A stretch of 64,000 bases of DNA from Aureimonas pseudogalii (GTDB taxonomy: Bacteria > Pseudomonadota > Alphaproteobacteria > Rhizobiales > Rhizobiaceae), in assembly GCF_014196835.1 (NCBI RefSeq), contig NZ_JACIEK010000004.1, positions 186,001 through 250,000 of the forward strand. The letters are read 5' to 3'. A program made the translations under genes and the position numbers. Below are positions 55,343-64,000 of the stretch, piece by piece. Position 1 is the first letter of the stretch; every line of letters begins with the position of its first letter. The notes under the pieces were generated by a model that did not search any database, had not been told where the DNA came from, and saw only the letters and a list, made by a program, of their open reading frames with translations.

Positions 55343-55794
55343 AGCTCGCGGATTTCGCATCGCGAATCTTTTGACGGCAGGAAAGGATCGACAGCGTCCC
55401 GGGCTTGATCGGCCAAGCACCTGCGAAGTCAGGATCTGGAAAGCATTACCGCCGCCAACGGCCCACGGGGGGCGGCCGGAGGGGCGCGTACCCGGATGTC
55501 CGATCAACCTCGCTTCGGATCCGCGTGCCGCGACAGGCAATGGGTTGCTCGATCCGCCTTGCGTGTCGGTGCGTCGCTCGGGCCGCTCGACGGCGCACCA
55601 TCGGTTCCGACGCCCCGAGCGGCGTCGACCCGGGCACGACGGTAGCCTCCGTTCCCTCCGGAGACGGAAAGCGCGGAAAGTCGTTTGCGCTTCGAGACCC
55701 CATGTCTCGTAAAGGGCTTTCGCCTGACGAAGGGCCGACGCTTGCCGTTGTCCCTTTCCTCGCTTGCCTCGAGGCTGTCTCGAAGGAGACCGTC
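55343..55794. other. Spacer without a supported gene
   Basis: The frame of the next gene is open upstream to 55405, but the encoded residues look like noise. No promoter could be fixed. AAGGAG at 55,782-55,787 is the ribosome binding site of the following gene. Confidence 0.45.
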
Positions 55795-56409
55795 ATGGCA
55801 CAGTCCGGCAATTTCGACGAGATCATCCGCTCCGCGGACCCGTCACCGCTGTTCGAGTCCACCGCCTTGGAGGACGAGGTGGAACGCCATGTCTTCGACG
55901 GGCACGAGGTGGCGATCCTCTCCGCTATCCTCCACGGCAAGCGGGGGCTGTTGGGCCCGGGCGGCGGACACGAGCTCGTCGTCATGAATGGCTGCCACTG
56001 GTACTCCGTTGACGTGCCCGGAGGCTTGGCCGCCGCAAGGGGCGCGGCGTCGAGGCTCGTCGCACCGACGTTCCTCTCGAACGGCTTGCGCATGATGCTG
56101 GACAAGCGGACGGTCCACCTCAGCGAGGATGTTGCGCTGGCGACAGCGGAGACGACGATGTCGTTCTACGTCCTGCACGTCTGGTCGGTCCCCCGTGACT
56201 CGGCGTTCGCCACGCAGACGAGCTACCGCCTTTCGCTCTGTCCCGGGATCATCGTTCCCCTCGGCGAAAAGGAGCGGAACGAGGACTGGACCAGGAAGGG
56301 CAAGACCGCTTGGCTGGCCAAGATCATCGACGAGCGGGAAAGGGCGTTCAGCGCCCTGGCTGCCGAACTCGGAGCGCCATCGGCCGACGGCGCTCCCTCG
56401 GTTCGGTAG
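55795..56409 (+). CDS. Unknown soluble protein of the island
   Basis: I do not recognise this 204-residue protein. It has no signal peptide or membrane helix, is acidic with mixed alpha/beta appearance (for example a run of strands around TMSFYVLHVWSVP), and follows a perfect AAGGAG at seven bases. The frame has good codon use, so it is probably a real gene. It lies between the XRE gene and the convergent FtsH-like gene and could be cargo. Confidence 0.65.
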   Translation: MAQSGNFDEIIRSADPSPLFESTALEDEVERHVFDGHEVAILSAILHGKRGLLGPGGGHELVVMNGCHWYSVDVPGGLAAARGAASRLVAPTFLSNGLRMMLDKRTVHLSEDVALATAETTMSFYVLHVWSVPRDSAFATQTSYRLSLCPGIIVPLGEKERNEDWTRKGKTAWLAKIIDERERAFSALAAELGAPSADGAPSVR

Positions 56410-56502
56410 TCGGAAGCCGCGAAAGAACGTGCCGCACAAGACCGCCGGGACGCCAGTACGACGCGGGCGGGCGAAGCTGCCGTGACGACGCCGGCGCCTT
56501 CG

Positions 56503-58497
56503 CTATCCCCGAGTGTTCGGGCCATCCTCGGACTGGGGCTTCCTGGGTTCCGCTCCGCGATGCCCCACCGTCCATGTCCCCGTGCTTGCGAGACACTCCG
56601 CCACCGCTTCAACCTCCGCACGTCGCTCGGCGACGATGGCGCGCGCCTGTCCGAGTGCTTCCTGGAGAACGGACTCGACCCTTGCTCGGGCGATGGGATC
56701 TGCCTCCAGCCTCCGTGCGATCGCCTCGGGGGAGGGCGTCTCGATGGTCAGGAGCGCGTTCCCAAGACCCAGTGCCAGCTCAAGCTTGCCGATGAGGCCA
56801 GCCGCTTGGGAGAGATCCGATCCAGCGGCTCCGCCGCAGGTGTCGCCGCACGCGCCAAGGACGACCTCTTCCGCTGCCATGCCCGCCAACATGGTCGTGG
56901 CAACCGCAAGATATGCGGGTCGTGTCCGGTCGAAGCCTTCCACCTGCGCGAAGTCCGTTCGGTTCGACACGTTGTTTCTGACTTCGCGGGTGACGCTTGC
57001 CCGCACCGGCACGCTTCCCGACGTGCCGGCCAGGAAGGCGCCCACGACGACGTGTCCGGCTTCGTGGACGCAGATCCTGCGGAACAGCGCGTCGCCCATC
57101 CGCACCGGCGGCGGCAGGCTGCCGAGCAGGTCGCCCTCGGCCAGCGCGCGGCGGGACGTCCGCGCCGCCCGGCGAGCGACGCGGACGAGCTGCTCGATGT
57201 CGGCGCCGGTCATGCCCTCGGTCAGACGCGGAACGTCGAGGAGATCGGCTTCCACAAGCTCGCCGCGAAGGTGGTGCAGGAGAATGTGCTTCCGGGCGCT
57301 CTCGTCCGGCATCGGGATGTGCAGGTGTCGGTCGAGGCGGCCGGCCCGTCGGATGGCGGGGTCGATGAGTTCGGGATGGTTCGTCGCGCCCACGACGACG
57401 ACGCCGGTCCTTGCCTCGGCGCCGTCGAGGCATTCAGGGAACCCGTTGATCACCTCGCGGGTGTAATTCGCGTTGTGGTCGCTGGCGTTCGCGCGATCGC
57501 CGAAGGAATCGAGCTCGTCTACGAACAGGATGCTGGGCGCCTTCGCCTTCGCCTCCTCGAACGCGCCCCGCATCTGCTCGAGAAGCTTGTTGAGGTAGCC
57601 AGCGGCCTGCCAGCGCGCCAGCGAGTGGACGAACACGGGCACGCCGCATGTGCGGCCAAGGGCAAGCGCGAACGTCGTCTTTCCCGTCCCGGGTGCCCCG
57701 GAGAGCAATGCGCCGCGGTCGACGTCCGACCACGCGATGTGGCCGGCGGCATAGTCCGCGAGATCGACGGCGAGGGCCTTGCCCCAGTTCGACGCGTCGC
57801 CGAGACCGTGCAGCTCGTCGAGGGTCGGGCCGGGCGGGACGCCGTCGTTACGGACGACCTTCCGAACGGAAGACTTTTCCCTTGCGGTTGCCCTCTCGGC
57901 GGCTGTCGCGGCTTCGATCCGACCCGCGAGCGAGATCGCAGACCGCAGGGACCGGCCGCTCTCGAGGAGGAGTGTGAGGAGGGGCCACGGCACCGACGAG
58001 ATGTCCTCGATGTCCTTTGCGGTGGGGTTGCGGCCTCCGGGCACCTGGAGCGCGACCGCGCGCAGGAGGTCGTCCTCGGGCCAGGGAAGCATGGCGACCC
58101 CGTCCACCAACTCGGCGACGTGCGGAGGCACCGCCTCGACCAAGTCGTAGAGGAAGCAGACGTGTTGCGAGGCATGCAAGGAGCGGATGAGGCTCGTCAT
58201 GTCGGGCGTGCGGTCGGCACGGGCCCCGGTTCGGTCCTCGACCCGGATGCGGTTGCGCGGCGGCTTGGCCTCGCGGAACAATGCCTCGATGGCGTCCTCG
58301 AACAGGCCGGCCTCGCTTTCGCGAACGCCAGCCAGGGCGACGATGCAGGGCGCTCCCGAAAGGACATGTTGCAAGCCGGCCGCCCGGAACGCGCGCTTGA
58401 CGAGAGCGGTGGCGAGGAAGGCGCTGGGGTCGAAGCGCTCGGCGTGCACCTCGACCAAGCCGATATCAATCGGCTGGTACCTGTCGAGCCGGGCCAT
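56503..58497 (-). CDS. Soluble FtsH-like AAA+ protein with M41 zinc-protease domain
   Basis: This 664-residue protein combines an N-terminal AAA-like module (about residues 1-230), an FtsH-type AAA+ domain with Walker A GAPGTGKT (267-274), Walker B LFVDE (about 324-328) and the second region of homology (GATNHPELIDPAIRRAGRLDR, quoted in part), and a C-terminal M41 peptidase with HEAGH (478-482) and the third ligand Asp561 in GSDLSQA. No membrane helices are present, unlike housekeeping FtsH, so it should be a cytoplasmic ATP-dependent protease. It overlaps the DUF6634-like gene by ATGA. Such soluble FtsH-like proteins occur in islands; its substrate is unknown. Confidence 0.85.
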   Translation of the reverse strand: MARLDRYQPIDIGLVEVHAERFDPSAFLATALVKRAFRAAGLQHVLSGAPCIVALAGVRESEAGLFEDAIEALFREAKPPRNRIRVEDRTGARADRTPDMTSLIRSLHASQHVCFLYDLVEAVPPHVAELVDGVAMLPWPEDDLLRAVALQVPGGRNPTAKDIEDISSVPWPLLTLLLESGRSLRSAISLAGRIEAATAAERATAREKSSVRKVVRNDGVPPGPTLDELHGLGDASNWGKALAVDLADYAAGHIAWSDVDRGALLSGAPGTGKTTFALALGRTCGVPVFVHSLARWQAAGYLNKLLEQMRGAFEEAKAKAPSILFVDELDSFGDRANASDHNANYTREVINGFPECLDGAEARTGVVVVGATNHPELIDPAIRRAGRLDRHLHIPMPDESARKHILLHHLRGELVEADLLDVPRLTEGMTGADIEQLVRVARRAARTSRRALAEGDLLGSLPPPVRMGDALFRRICVHEAGHVVVGAFLAGTSGSVPVRASVTREVRNNVSNRTDFAQVEGFDRTRPAYLAVATTMLAGMAAEEVVLGACGDTCGGAAGSDLSQAAGLIGKLELALGLGNALLTIETPSPEAIARRLEADPIARARVESVLQEALGQARAIVAERRAEVEAVAECLASTGTWTVGHRGAEPRKPQSEDGPNTRG

Positions 58498-58835
58498 CAG
58501 GATGCGCCTTTGACGACAGGAGCGTGTTCACCGAGTTGGTAGAGGCGCGAAAGGGTGCGCGCATACCCATGGGAGGGGGCGTGGATCCAGAGGTCGGACG
58601 TGAACCCCGCCCGACCCGACCGGATCTTCGGGTGGCCGAGGAACTGGCCCATGAGGCAGGGCGAGCGGCGGTAAGCGAGGGCCCACTCTTCGAGGAGGGG
58701 CGCCGACGAGATGGCGGAGCGGCCGGGATGCCGGCCGTCCGCCAGCGCCTCGACGTCGGCGACGAGGCGCCGGAGAAGGTCGAGGTGTTCGTGGAGCTGG
58801 AAGGGTTTGCCGGAGGGCGGGACGAGGATGGCCAT
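58497..58835 (-). CDS. DUF6634-like small protein
   Basis: This 112-residue protein has the conserved phrases APLLEEWALAYRRSPCLMG and GHPKIRSG, then TSDLWIHAPSHGYARTLSRL with YQLG at the end. This agrees, from memory, with DUF6634, a family of alphaproteobacterial islands of unknown function. It is coupled to the FtsH-like gene by a four-base overlap, so it may be its adaptor or substrate. ATG 58835 is preceded by GGAGA. Confidence 0.65.
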   Translation of the reverse strand: MAILVPPSGKPFQLHEHLDLLRRLVADVEALADGRHPGRSAISSAPLLEEWALAYRRSPCLMGQFLGHPKIRSGRAGFTSDLWIHAPSHGYARTLSRLYQLGEHAPVVKGAS

Positions 58836-58899
58836 GGACGGGTCTCCGATCGCCGGCCGCAGTGCGGACCGGTCGTCGCGGAAGGGAAGGGGCGAAGGG

Positions 58900-59511
58900 T
58901 CAGGCTTCGCGCCGTATCACCCTCGTGCGGGAGCCGATGGGTTCGTCGAGATCCACGTCGACGGCGGGGGCGAGCGCCAGCGCCGCGACGACGGCGACGG
59001 CGGCGGCGACGGGGCGGCTCATGTGGCGCAGGATGCCGAGGCACTCGGCGAGCGTGACCGACCCCTCTTCGTCAAGGACGGCGAGGAGGCGGATCCGGTC
59101 GTCGAGCGACACGCGCCAACGGGCGAAGGGCAGGATCAGCTTCGCGTTCTGGAGGCGGACCGGATCGATGTCGCCCGGCGTCACGATTCGGACGGCAGAG
59201 GGGATGGGTCTGGGACCGGGACTGGTCTCGGAGGCTGTCTGGAGGATCAGGTGCTGCTCGTCGAGGGCGCCGTACGTGACAAAGTTCGCGAGCCGGGCGC
59301 CGTCCTCGATCAGGACGTTGCAGCTCCAGTGATCGACTGTCGGGTCTACGTCGAGCGGCCGCGCCATGTCGATCGCCATCGCGGACGTGAAGACTGGCTC
59401 GCCCCGGCATCTCAGCAGGCGGTAGTTCTTCCCGTCGTCTTTCCCGAGCAAAGGTGAGCCATGCCACGTCGAGGCTCGTGCACTGAAGTCTGGGGATGTG
59501 TCGTCACGCAT
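58900..59511 (-). CDS. Third TnsA-C-like protein (no catalytic residues)
   Basis: This 203-residue protein has the same order of elements as the C-terminal half of the two TnsA-like proteins: SAVRIVTPGDIDPVRLQNAK, then a winged-helix-like segment around GSVTLAECLGILRHMS and a C-terminal DVDLDEPIGSRTRV. No PD-(D/E)xK residues are recognisable in the N-terminal part. It is 64 bp upstream of the DUF6634-like gene on the same strand and may belong to one operon with it and the FtsH-like gene. The relation to TnsA is a pattern impression. Confidence 0.5.
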   Translation of the reverse strand: MRDDTSPDFSARASTWHGSPLLGKDDGKNYRLLRCRGEPVFTSAMAIDMARPLDVDPTVDHWSCNVLIEDGARLANFVTYGALDEQHLILQTASETSPGPRPIPSAVRIVTPGDIDPVRLQNAKLILPFARWRVSLDDRIRLLAVLDEEGSVTLAECLGILRHMSRPVAAAVAVVAALALAPAVDVDLDEPIGSRTRVIRREA

Positions 59512-60440
59512 GGACGTGCTCCGCGTCGGACGGGGCATCGCCTCGCGTCCGTCAGCCTCGGTAGGGGCTCGCGGTCAACGTATCTCGTGCTGGCGGTCGA
59601 CTCGGCGCGCCTCTGCTCGGCGCCGGGAGCGCAGGCAGGTCAGCGACGGAGCCGATCGATTTTGCATGGCGGAGAACGTACGTCCGGGCGGAGCGGGGAG
59701 TCAACACGCCCGCGCCATTGCGCATGTGCTTGGGACGGCACTTTGTTTGACGCCGCCTAGCGCCAAACGGTCCACGTCCCACGTCCTTCGGTCAGGATCG
59801 TTCCCCTCGCGAGACAGCCGATGGACAATCCCGCCGGATCTTGGCGAGAAGCCCGATCGTTCATTGTACGACCGGCAGCAACGGTAGACCCCGTTAGGAG
59901 TTTCCATGCTCGCGAATGGCGCGCTGGACGCCCGGACGAGCGAGCTGACGGCTTCGAGCGTCTTCACCTGCCGCCTGGCGTGCGCCACTGCTCGGGCGTG
60001 AGGGGCCAAGGCTGATCGATCTCCTGACGCCGATGATGCGCTGGGTCGAGGCGATGCAGGGAAGCGGATTCGGCCAGCCGTGCGGCATCTTGGTGTGGGA
60101 ACCCGGTTCGACCAAAGGCGCCAAGTCGCCGTCCGGCGTCGCCCGTGCGCCGGCGAACTTGGAGGCGGGCGCTTCGACCGGACGGACACGGTCCATCTAT
60201 CCGTATCCGCTCGTCGCACGATAGAACGGCTCGGGCAACTAGATGAGGTCACGAGTTGCGTCCGCGGCGACGCGTCCATGATTGTCGAGGTGCCGGACCG
60301 GACGGGATCCGGCTTTTGCGAACCCTCTGTTGCCCAACAACGGTGAAGCGGGGGACGGACAGCACCGCCCCCTTCAGATCCGCGCCTTTACGTCTAGGAT
60401 GAGCCCTGCGAACGACACGTTGGCGGATCGGGGAGGTGCC
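59512..60440. other. Long spacer without a supported gene
   Basis: About 900 bp between the minus-strand TnsA-C-like operon and the plus-strand AAA_13 gene hold only short frames of noise-like sequence. Promoters of both operons should be here. The composition is mixed, with a GGGAGG at 60,431-60,436 used as ribosome binding site. I looked for an inverted copy of the 44,600 end here and did not find one. Confidence 0.45.
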
Positions 60441-62675
60441 GTGCTTCAGGAAATCAAGGTGGCGGGCCACGGAAGCTACCGCACCGAGGGACAGGTCCTT
60501 GCGCCGCTCAAGGCCGTGAACTTCCTGTTCGGCACGAACGGGGCGGGCAAGACGACTATCTCGCGGGTGATCCATGACCCGGACGCCCACGCCCCGTCCT
60601 CGCTGACGTGGAGAAGCGACCGGCCGCTACCATGCCTCGTCTACAACAGCGACTTCGTCGCGCGGAACTTCGCGGCCCAGATGCCGGGCATCTTCACCCT
60701 CGGAGAGGCGGCGCACGACACCCTGGAAAGGATCGAGCGGCAGAAAGGAGTGGTGGACGGCCTCGAGGCGGACATCGCCCAGATGCGCGGGACGCTCGGC
60801 CCCGGGGACTGCTCCTCCGGCAAGCGCGGCGACCGGAAGGCGCTGCGCGACGAGTTCGAACGCGAATGCTGGAAGATCAAGATCCGGCACGACGCCCATT
60901 TCAAGGAATCGCTCCAAGGCCTCCGGAACTCGGCCGCGAAGTTCTGCGACCGGGTCCTGGAGGAGGCGCGGGACAACACGGCCGACGCCGTCGACGTCGA
61001 GGAATTGAGGCGGGCGGCGGCGATCCTCTTCGGCAGGGCGGGCGAGCCGCACGTGTCCCTGCCGTTGGTCGATCTGGGAGACCTCCTGGCCGTCGAGGGG
61101 GAGGCGGTGCTCGCGCGCCGTGTCATAGGCAAGGAAGACGTCGACGTCGCCGCGCTCATCAGGCGGCTCGGCAACAGCGACTGGGTGAGGCAGGGCTTGC
61201 CCTACCTCGGGGAGGGGCGGACCTGCCCCTTCTGCCAGCAGGCGATGACCGCCGACCTGGTCGATAGGATCGAAGGCTACTTCGACGAGACCTACCTCAA
61301 CGAGGTCGCCACCATCTCGAAGGCGCATGATACCTACGAGGTGCTCACCGGGTCCGCCTTGCGGCACCTCAATGACCTGCTGGCTTTGGAAAGCCCGCAT
61401 ATCGACGCCGATGCGCTCCGGGGGGAGATCGGTCGGCTGGGGGATAGGCTGGCGGTGAACCTGCGGCTACTCGCCAAAAAGAAGCGCGAGCCCAGCGCGC
61501 CCGTCGTCCTCGAGACGATCGAGGAACTGGCGCGGCCCATAGCAGCGCGTGTCGCAGCGGCGAACGATGTCGTGGCCGAGCATAACCGGATCGTGGCCAA
61601 CATCGCCGAGGAACGGCGGATGCACACCCGCCGGGTCTGGCGATGCCTGCTGAACGAAAGTGCGGAGGCGATCCGGATGTACACGAAGAAATTCGGCGAT
61701 CTCGACAGAGCGATCAATGGCCTCGCGAGCGGCATCGAAGCCAAGGGGCGTCGGCTCGCGGACGCGAGGGCGGAACTGCGCGAACTCGAAAGGCAGGTCA
61801 CCAGCGTCCAGCCGACGGTAGCCGCCATCAACGGCCTCCTGGCGTCGTTCGGCTTCACAAACTTCGTCCTCCGGACGGCGGGCGACAGGGACCACCTATA
61901 CGAGGTCGTCCGCGGCGACGGGCAGAGCGCCACCACGACGCTCAGCGAGGGCGAACGCAGCTTCGTCTCGTTCCTGTACTTCTACCACCTGATCCGCGGC
62001 GGGGTCTCCGAGGCGGACGTGACCTCCGACCGGATCGTCGTATTCGACGATCCGGTGTCCAGCCTCGACAGCGACGTGCTGTTCATCGTCAGCGCACTGA
62101 TCAAGCGGGTGCTGAGAGAGGCGGAGGGCGGCACGGGCCAGGTCAAGCAGGTCTTCCTGCTGACTCACAACATCTACTTCCACAAGGAGGTGTCGTACGA
62201 TCCCAGGCGCGGGACGGAGGCTCGCGCTACCGAAACTTTCTGGATCGTGAGGAAGCACGGCGACGCTTCCATAATCATCGGCTACCCCACGAATCCAATC
62301 AAGACTTCCTATGAGCTTCTCTGGGCGGAGGTCCGAAACCCGAACCGTTCGACGGCAACCATCCAGAACACCCTCCGCCGCATCGTGGAGAATTATTTCA
62401 AGATCCTCGGAAATGTCGACACCGATCAGATCGTCGCCCGCTTCGAGGGGCGGGACCAGCAGGTCTGCGCCTCCCTGTTCTCGTGGGTGAACGACGGGTC
62501 GCATGGCGTACACGACGACCTTTACGTCTCTGCCGACGAGACAGTCGTCGAGCGGTATCTCGACGTGTTCCGCAGGATCTTCATCGAGACCGACCACGTT
62601 GCCCACTATCGGATGATGATGGGGTCGGGTGTGCAAGCCGCGGCTTCACCCGCGGTGGCCGAGGCAGCCTTGTGA
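60441..62675 (+). CDS. AAA_13 family ATPase with zinc-hook CxxC (RloC/PrrC-like)
   Basis: This 744-residue protein is of the SMC/Rad50-like AAA_13 family (PF13166), to which the anticodon nucleases RloC and PrrC belong. Walker A is GTNGAGKT (31-38); the coiled-coil region has Cys262-P-F-Cys265 like the RloC zinc hook; the C-terminal ATPase half has LSEGERSF and FDDPVSSLDS. The tail shows Arg646-x3-Glu650 and His688, which match the R-x3-E...H triad of these tRNA nucleases. The start is a GTG at 60441 after GGGAGG; an in-frame ATG at 60399 is possible. It converges on the HEPN gene. Confidence 0.82.
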   Translation: MLQEIKVAGHGSYRTEGQVLAPLKAVNFLFGTNGAGKTTISRVIHDPDAHAPSSLTWRSDRPLPCLVYNSDFVARNFAAQMPGIFTLGEAAHDTLERIERQKGVVDGLEADIAQMRGTLGPGDCSSGKRGDRKALRDEFERECWKIKIRHDAHFKESLQGLRNSAAKFCDRVLEEARDNTADAVDVEELRRAAAILFGRAGEPHVSLPLVDLGDLLAVEGEAVLARRVIGKEDVDVAALIRRLGNSDWVRQGLPYLGEGRTCPFCQQAMTADLVDRIEGYFDETYLNEVATISKAHDTYEVLTGSALRHLNDLLALESPHIDADALRGEIGRLGDRLAVNLRLLAKKKREPSAPVVLETIEELARPIAARVAAANDVVAEHNRIVANIAEERRMHTRRVWRCLLNESAEAIRMYTKKFGDLDRAINGLASGIEAKGRRLADARAELRELERQVTSVQPTVAAINGLLASFGFTNFVLRTAGDRDHLYEVVRGDGQSATTTLSEGERSFVSFLYFYHLIRGGVSEADVTSDRIVVFDDPVSSLDSDVLFIVSALIKRVLREAEGGTGQVKQVFLLTHNIYFHKEVSYDPRRGTEARATETFWIVRKHGDASIIIGYPTNPIKTSYELLWAEVRNPNRSTATIQNTLRRIVENYFKILGNVDTDQIVARFEGRDQQVCASLFSWVNDGSHGVHDDLYVSADETVVERYLDVFRRIFIETDHVAHYRMMMGSGVQAAASPAVAEAAL

Positions 62676-62895
62676 GAATTGGATTCGTTCGAGTGCAGCC
62701 GTGGACCGGGCTGACGTGCGGGCGCCCGCGCAACGAAGCCGTGCTCTGGAAGGACTAGCGTGAGCGATGACGCGCAATGCCTTGAGGGTGGGTTTGCGAC
62801 GGGTACCCAATGCGGCGTGCCGACTGCGGCGTCTGCCCGCTCAGAAGGGTGGTCTCGGCACGTCGGCGGTGACCCGAGCATGCTACGGTCCATCG

Positions 62896-63549
62896 TCATT
62901 CCTGCGGCACATACATCGGCTCTGGATAGGGAAGTCGCCGAACGATCTCCCTCATGAGCGAGAGGTATCCGCGGATGGAGTTCTCAAGTTCGGCCGCGTC
63001 GCCTATGGGCCTGTCCTTAAATGCGTGGATCGCGTTCCGACGTTGCTGGACCAGCTCCATGAGTCCGAGCTGGTCTTGGTCGAGGATGCCGTTCGCGGCG
63101 CAGTATTTGCGCAGCGGCTCCAACGTCAGGCCGTCGGGACTATGTGCTTTCGCCTTCTTGTGGTCGTAGGCGTTGGCCTTCTTGAGGTTGTCCAGGTCGC
63201 TTCGGTACGTATCGTAGTAGACGGAGAGCAGCAGCTTCACCGACCCCTCGATCAGAGATCCCAAGTTCGCCCAGGCGAGGATCAGCTCGGCTGGGGAAAG
63301 GGTCGGTCGATCGATCCACATATGGAGGGTTTGCGACAGGGACACCTGCCAGTCGAGGCGCGACTTCCCGAGCAGCCCGGCGGCTTCCGCCGGAGCCCAG
63401 CCATCGCTTTTCGACCAGAAGTCGCCGATCTGGGAATTGAGGTCTTCGATCCTTGTCACCACCTCGGCGATCGGGAGTGAACCGATCGGCGCGGCCGACA
63501 CGTCGTTCCCCCAGCGAATCGTCGTCTTGCTGGATATGATCCGAGCCAT
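62896..63549 (-). CDS. HEPN-motif protein
   Basis: This is a 217-residue all-helical protein with the HEPN signature R-x4-H as Arg170 to His175 (QRRNAIHAF). HEPN proteins are commonly metal-independent RNases in toxin-antitoxin and abortive-infection systems. The start at 63549 follows GAGGA at good spacing; the longer frame to 63900 was not used. It is convergent with the AAA_13 gene, so the pair could be two parts of one defence system or a toxin and its controller. Confidence 0.7.
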   Translation of the reverse strand: MARIISSKTTIRWGNDVSAAPIGSLPIAEVVTRIEDLNSQIGDFWSKSDGWAPAEAAGLLGKSRLDWQVSLSQTLHMWIDRPTLSPAELILAWANLGSLIEGSVKLLLSVYYDTYRSDLDNLKKANAYDHKKAKAHSPDGLTLEPLRKYCAANGILDQDQLGLMELVQQRRNAIHAFKDRPIGDAAELENSIRGYLSLMREIVRRLPYPEPMYVPQE

Positions 63550-64000
63550 TTCTTGTCCTCGTGACGCGCTGAACCGTTGCACGGCCCGTCGCCCCGTCAG
63601 CAAGCGGGCTGGACGCAGGTTGCCGGGCGGGAAGAGGTGGCCCGAGCGCCCGCAAATTCTCGTAGCACGTGCGCGACGGTAACCGCGAACTCCGTTTGAG
63701 GCATGCGGCGAGGTCGAGCATCCGGAGGCCTTTCCTCGGTACCGACCGCAGGCGTCAGGACAGCAATGCCCAGCTTCATCGGACGGCCCGTGGTATCCCG
63801 AGGCTTCTGGAATAGGGGCAGGCAATTCCCCGACCGGAGTTGCGGCTCCGGGGAGGACATCCGCTCGCCGCCCGTCGGCCGTCGACGGGAGGCGACGCAT
63901 CGAGAACCCCCGTGGGCGGCGGCCGCGACGCGGTGCCGCGCCGTTGATTGTGGTGTCGCGATGGCCCTGCTCATGTGGCGGTTGCGTGACTGGACTGAGT
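63550..64000. other. Right edge, no supported gene
   Basis: Open frames on both strands here give no recognisable product. A 13-base match to the left end (GTGGTGTCGCGAT, 63,950-63,962) is present in direct orientation. Nothing else was recognised. Confidence 0.4.

Larger units (their letters stand above)
44600..64000. mobile_element. Tn7-like transposon (left end at 44,600; right end not found)
   Basis: The element is defined by tnsA, tnsB, tnsC and tniQ at 52,748-46,622 and by a probable left end at 44,600. That end starts with TGT, has TnsB-like direct repeats, and lies on the side expected for Tn7, where the tns genes are read toward the left end. Genes from the BECR-like toxin to at least the third TnsA-like gene are likely internal, and the AAA_13/HEPN pair probably so. 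Neither an inverted copy of the end nor a target-site duplication (the five bases before TGT are GGTGG) was found in the window, so the right boundary given is only the window edge. Confidence 0.6.

Noticed and set aside
63597-63974. Minus-strand frame at the right edge
   Set aside because: Low-complexity, no family likeness and no ribosome binding site.
44600-64000. CRISPR array or Cas genes attached to the Tn7-like element
   Set aside because: No regularly spaced direct repeats and no Cas-like proteins were seen; target choice is presumably by TniQ alone.

Overview
The window is GC-rich chromosomal DNA of an alphaproteobacterium, most likely of the order Hyphomicrobiales (Rhizobiales). The clues are an AapP-type amino-acid transporter ATPase, DUF3126 and DUF2336 proteins, a BTLCP-type cysteine peptidase, a SufU/IscU-like scaffold next to YidD, an HWE-family histidine kinase, and the LLM / alkylhydroperoxidase / CMD transporter operon known from Agrobacterium-type genomes. 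I would not commit to a genus. No tRNA, rRNA or CRISPR array was seen.

Positions 1 to about 44,590 are ordinary host chromosome in short, densely packed operons on both strands. They include housekeeping genes (thrS, folE, hisI, nadK, ilvD, cysE, yidD, msrBA, a class B penicillin-binding protein), envelope proteins (an OmpA-family protein with a very long Pro/Ala tract, rhomboid, patatin, PilZ), redox enzymes, an iron-type ABC importer (24,907-28,734), and a translationally coupled seven-gene operon (42,276 down to 34,931). That operon encodes a peptide-type ABC importer plus a luciferase-like monooxygenase and two alkylhydroperoxidase/CMD proteins, probably for uptake and oxidation of an unidentified small compound.

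From about 44,600 to the right edge the character changes. A TGT-ended sequence at 44,600 followed by direct repeats resembling Tn7 TnsB-binding sites marks a probable left end. The core genes lie in the order tniQ, tnsC (tniB), tnsB (tniA), tnsA, all read leftward with four-base overlaps between tnsB, tnsC and tniQ. This is a Tn7-like transposon inserted about 240 bp downstream of an HWE histidine kinase gene. I could not find its right end, so the element may continue beyond the window.

The element carries a BECR-type toxin candidate, a PIN-domain ribonuclease, a second TnsA-like protein whose nuclease residues are replaced, an XRE regulator with palindromic operator-like sites, a cassette of a soluble FtsH-like AAA protease with a DUF6634-like protein and a third TnsA-C-like protein, and a convergent pair made of an RloC/PrrC-like AAA_13 ATPase with an R-x3-E...H triad and a HEPN-motif protein. 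The last two groups look like cargo, probably anti-phage. The combination of one active and two inactive TnsA relatives is the most unusual thing in the window.
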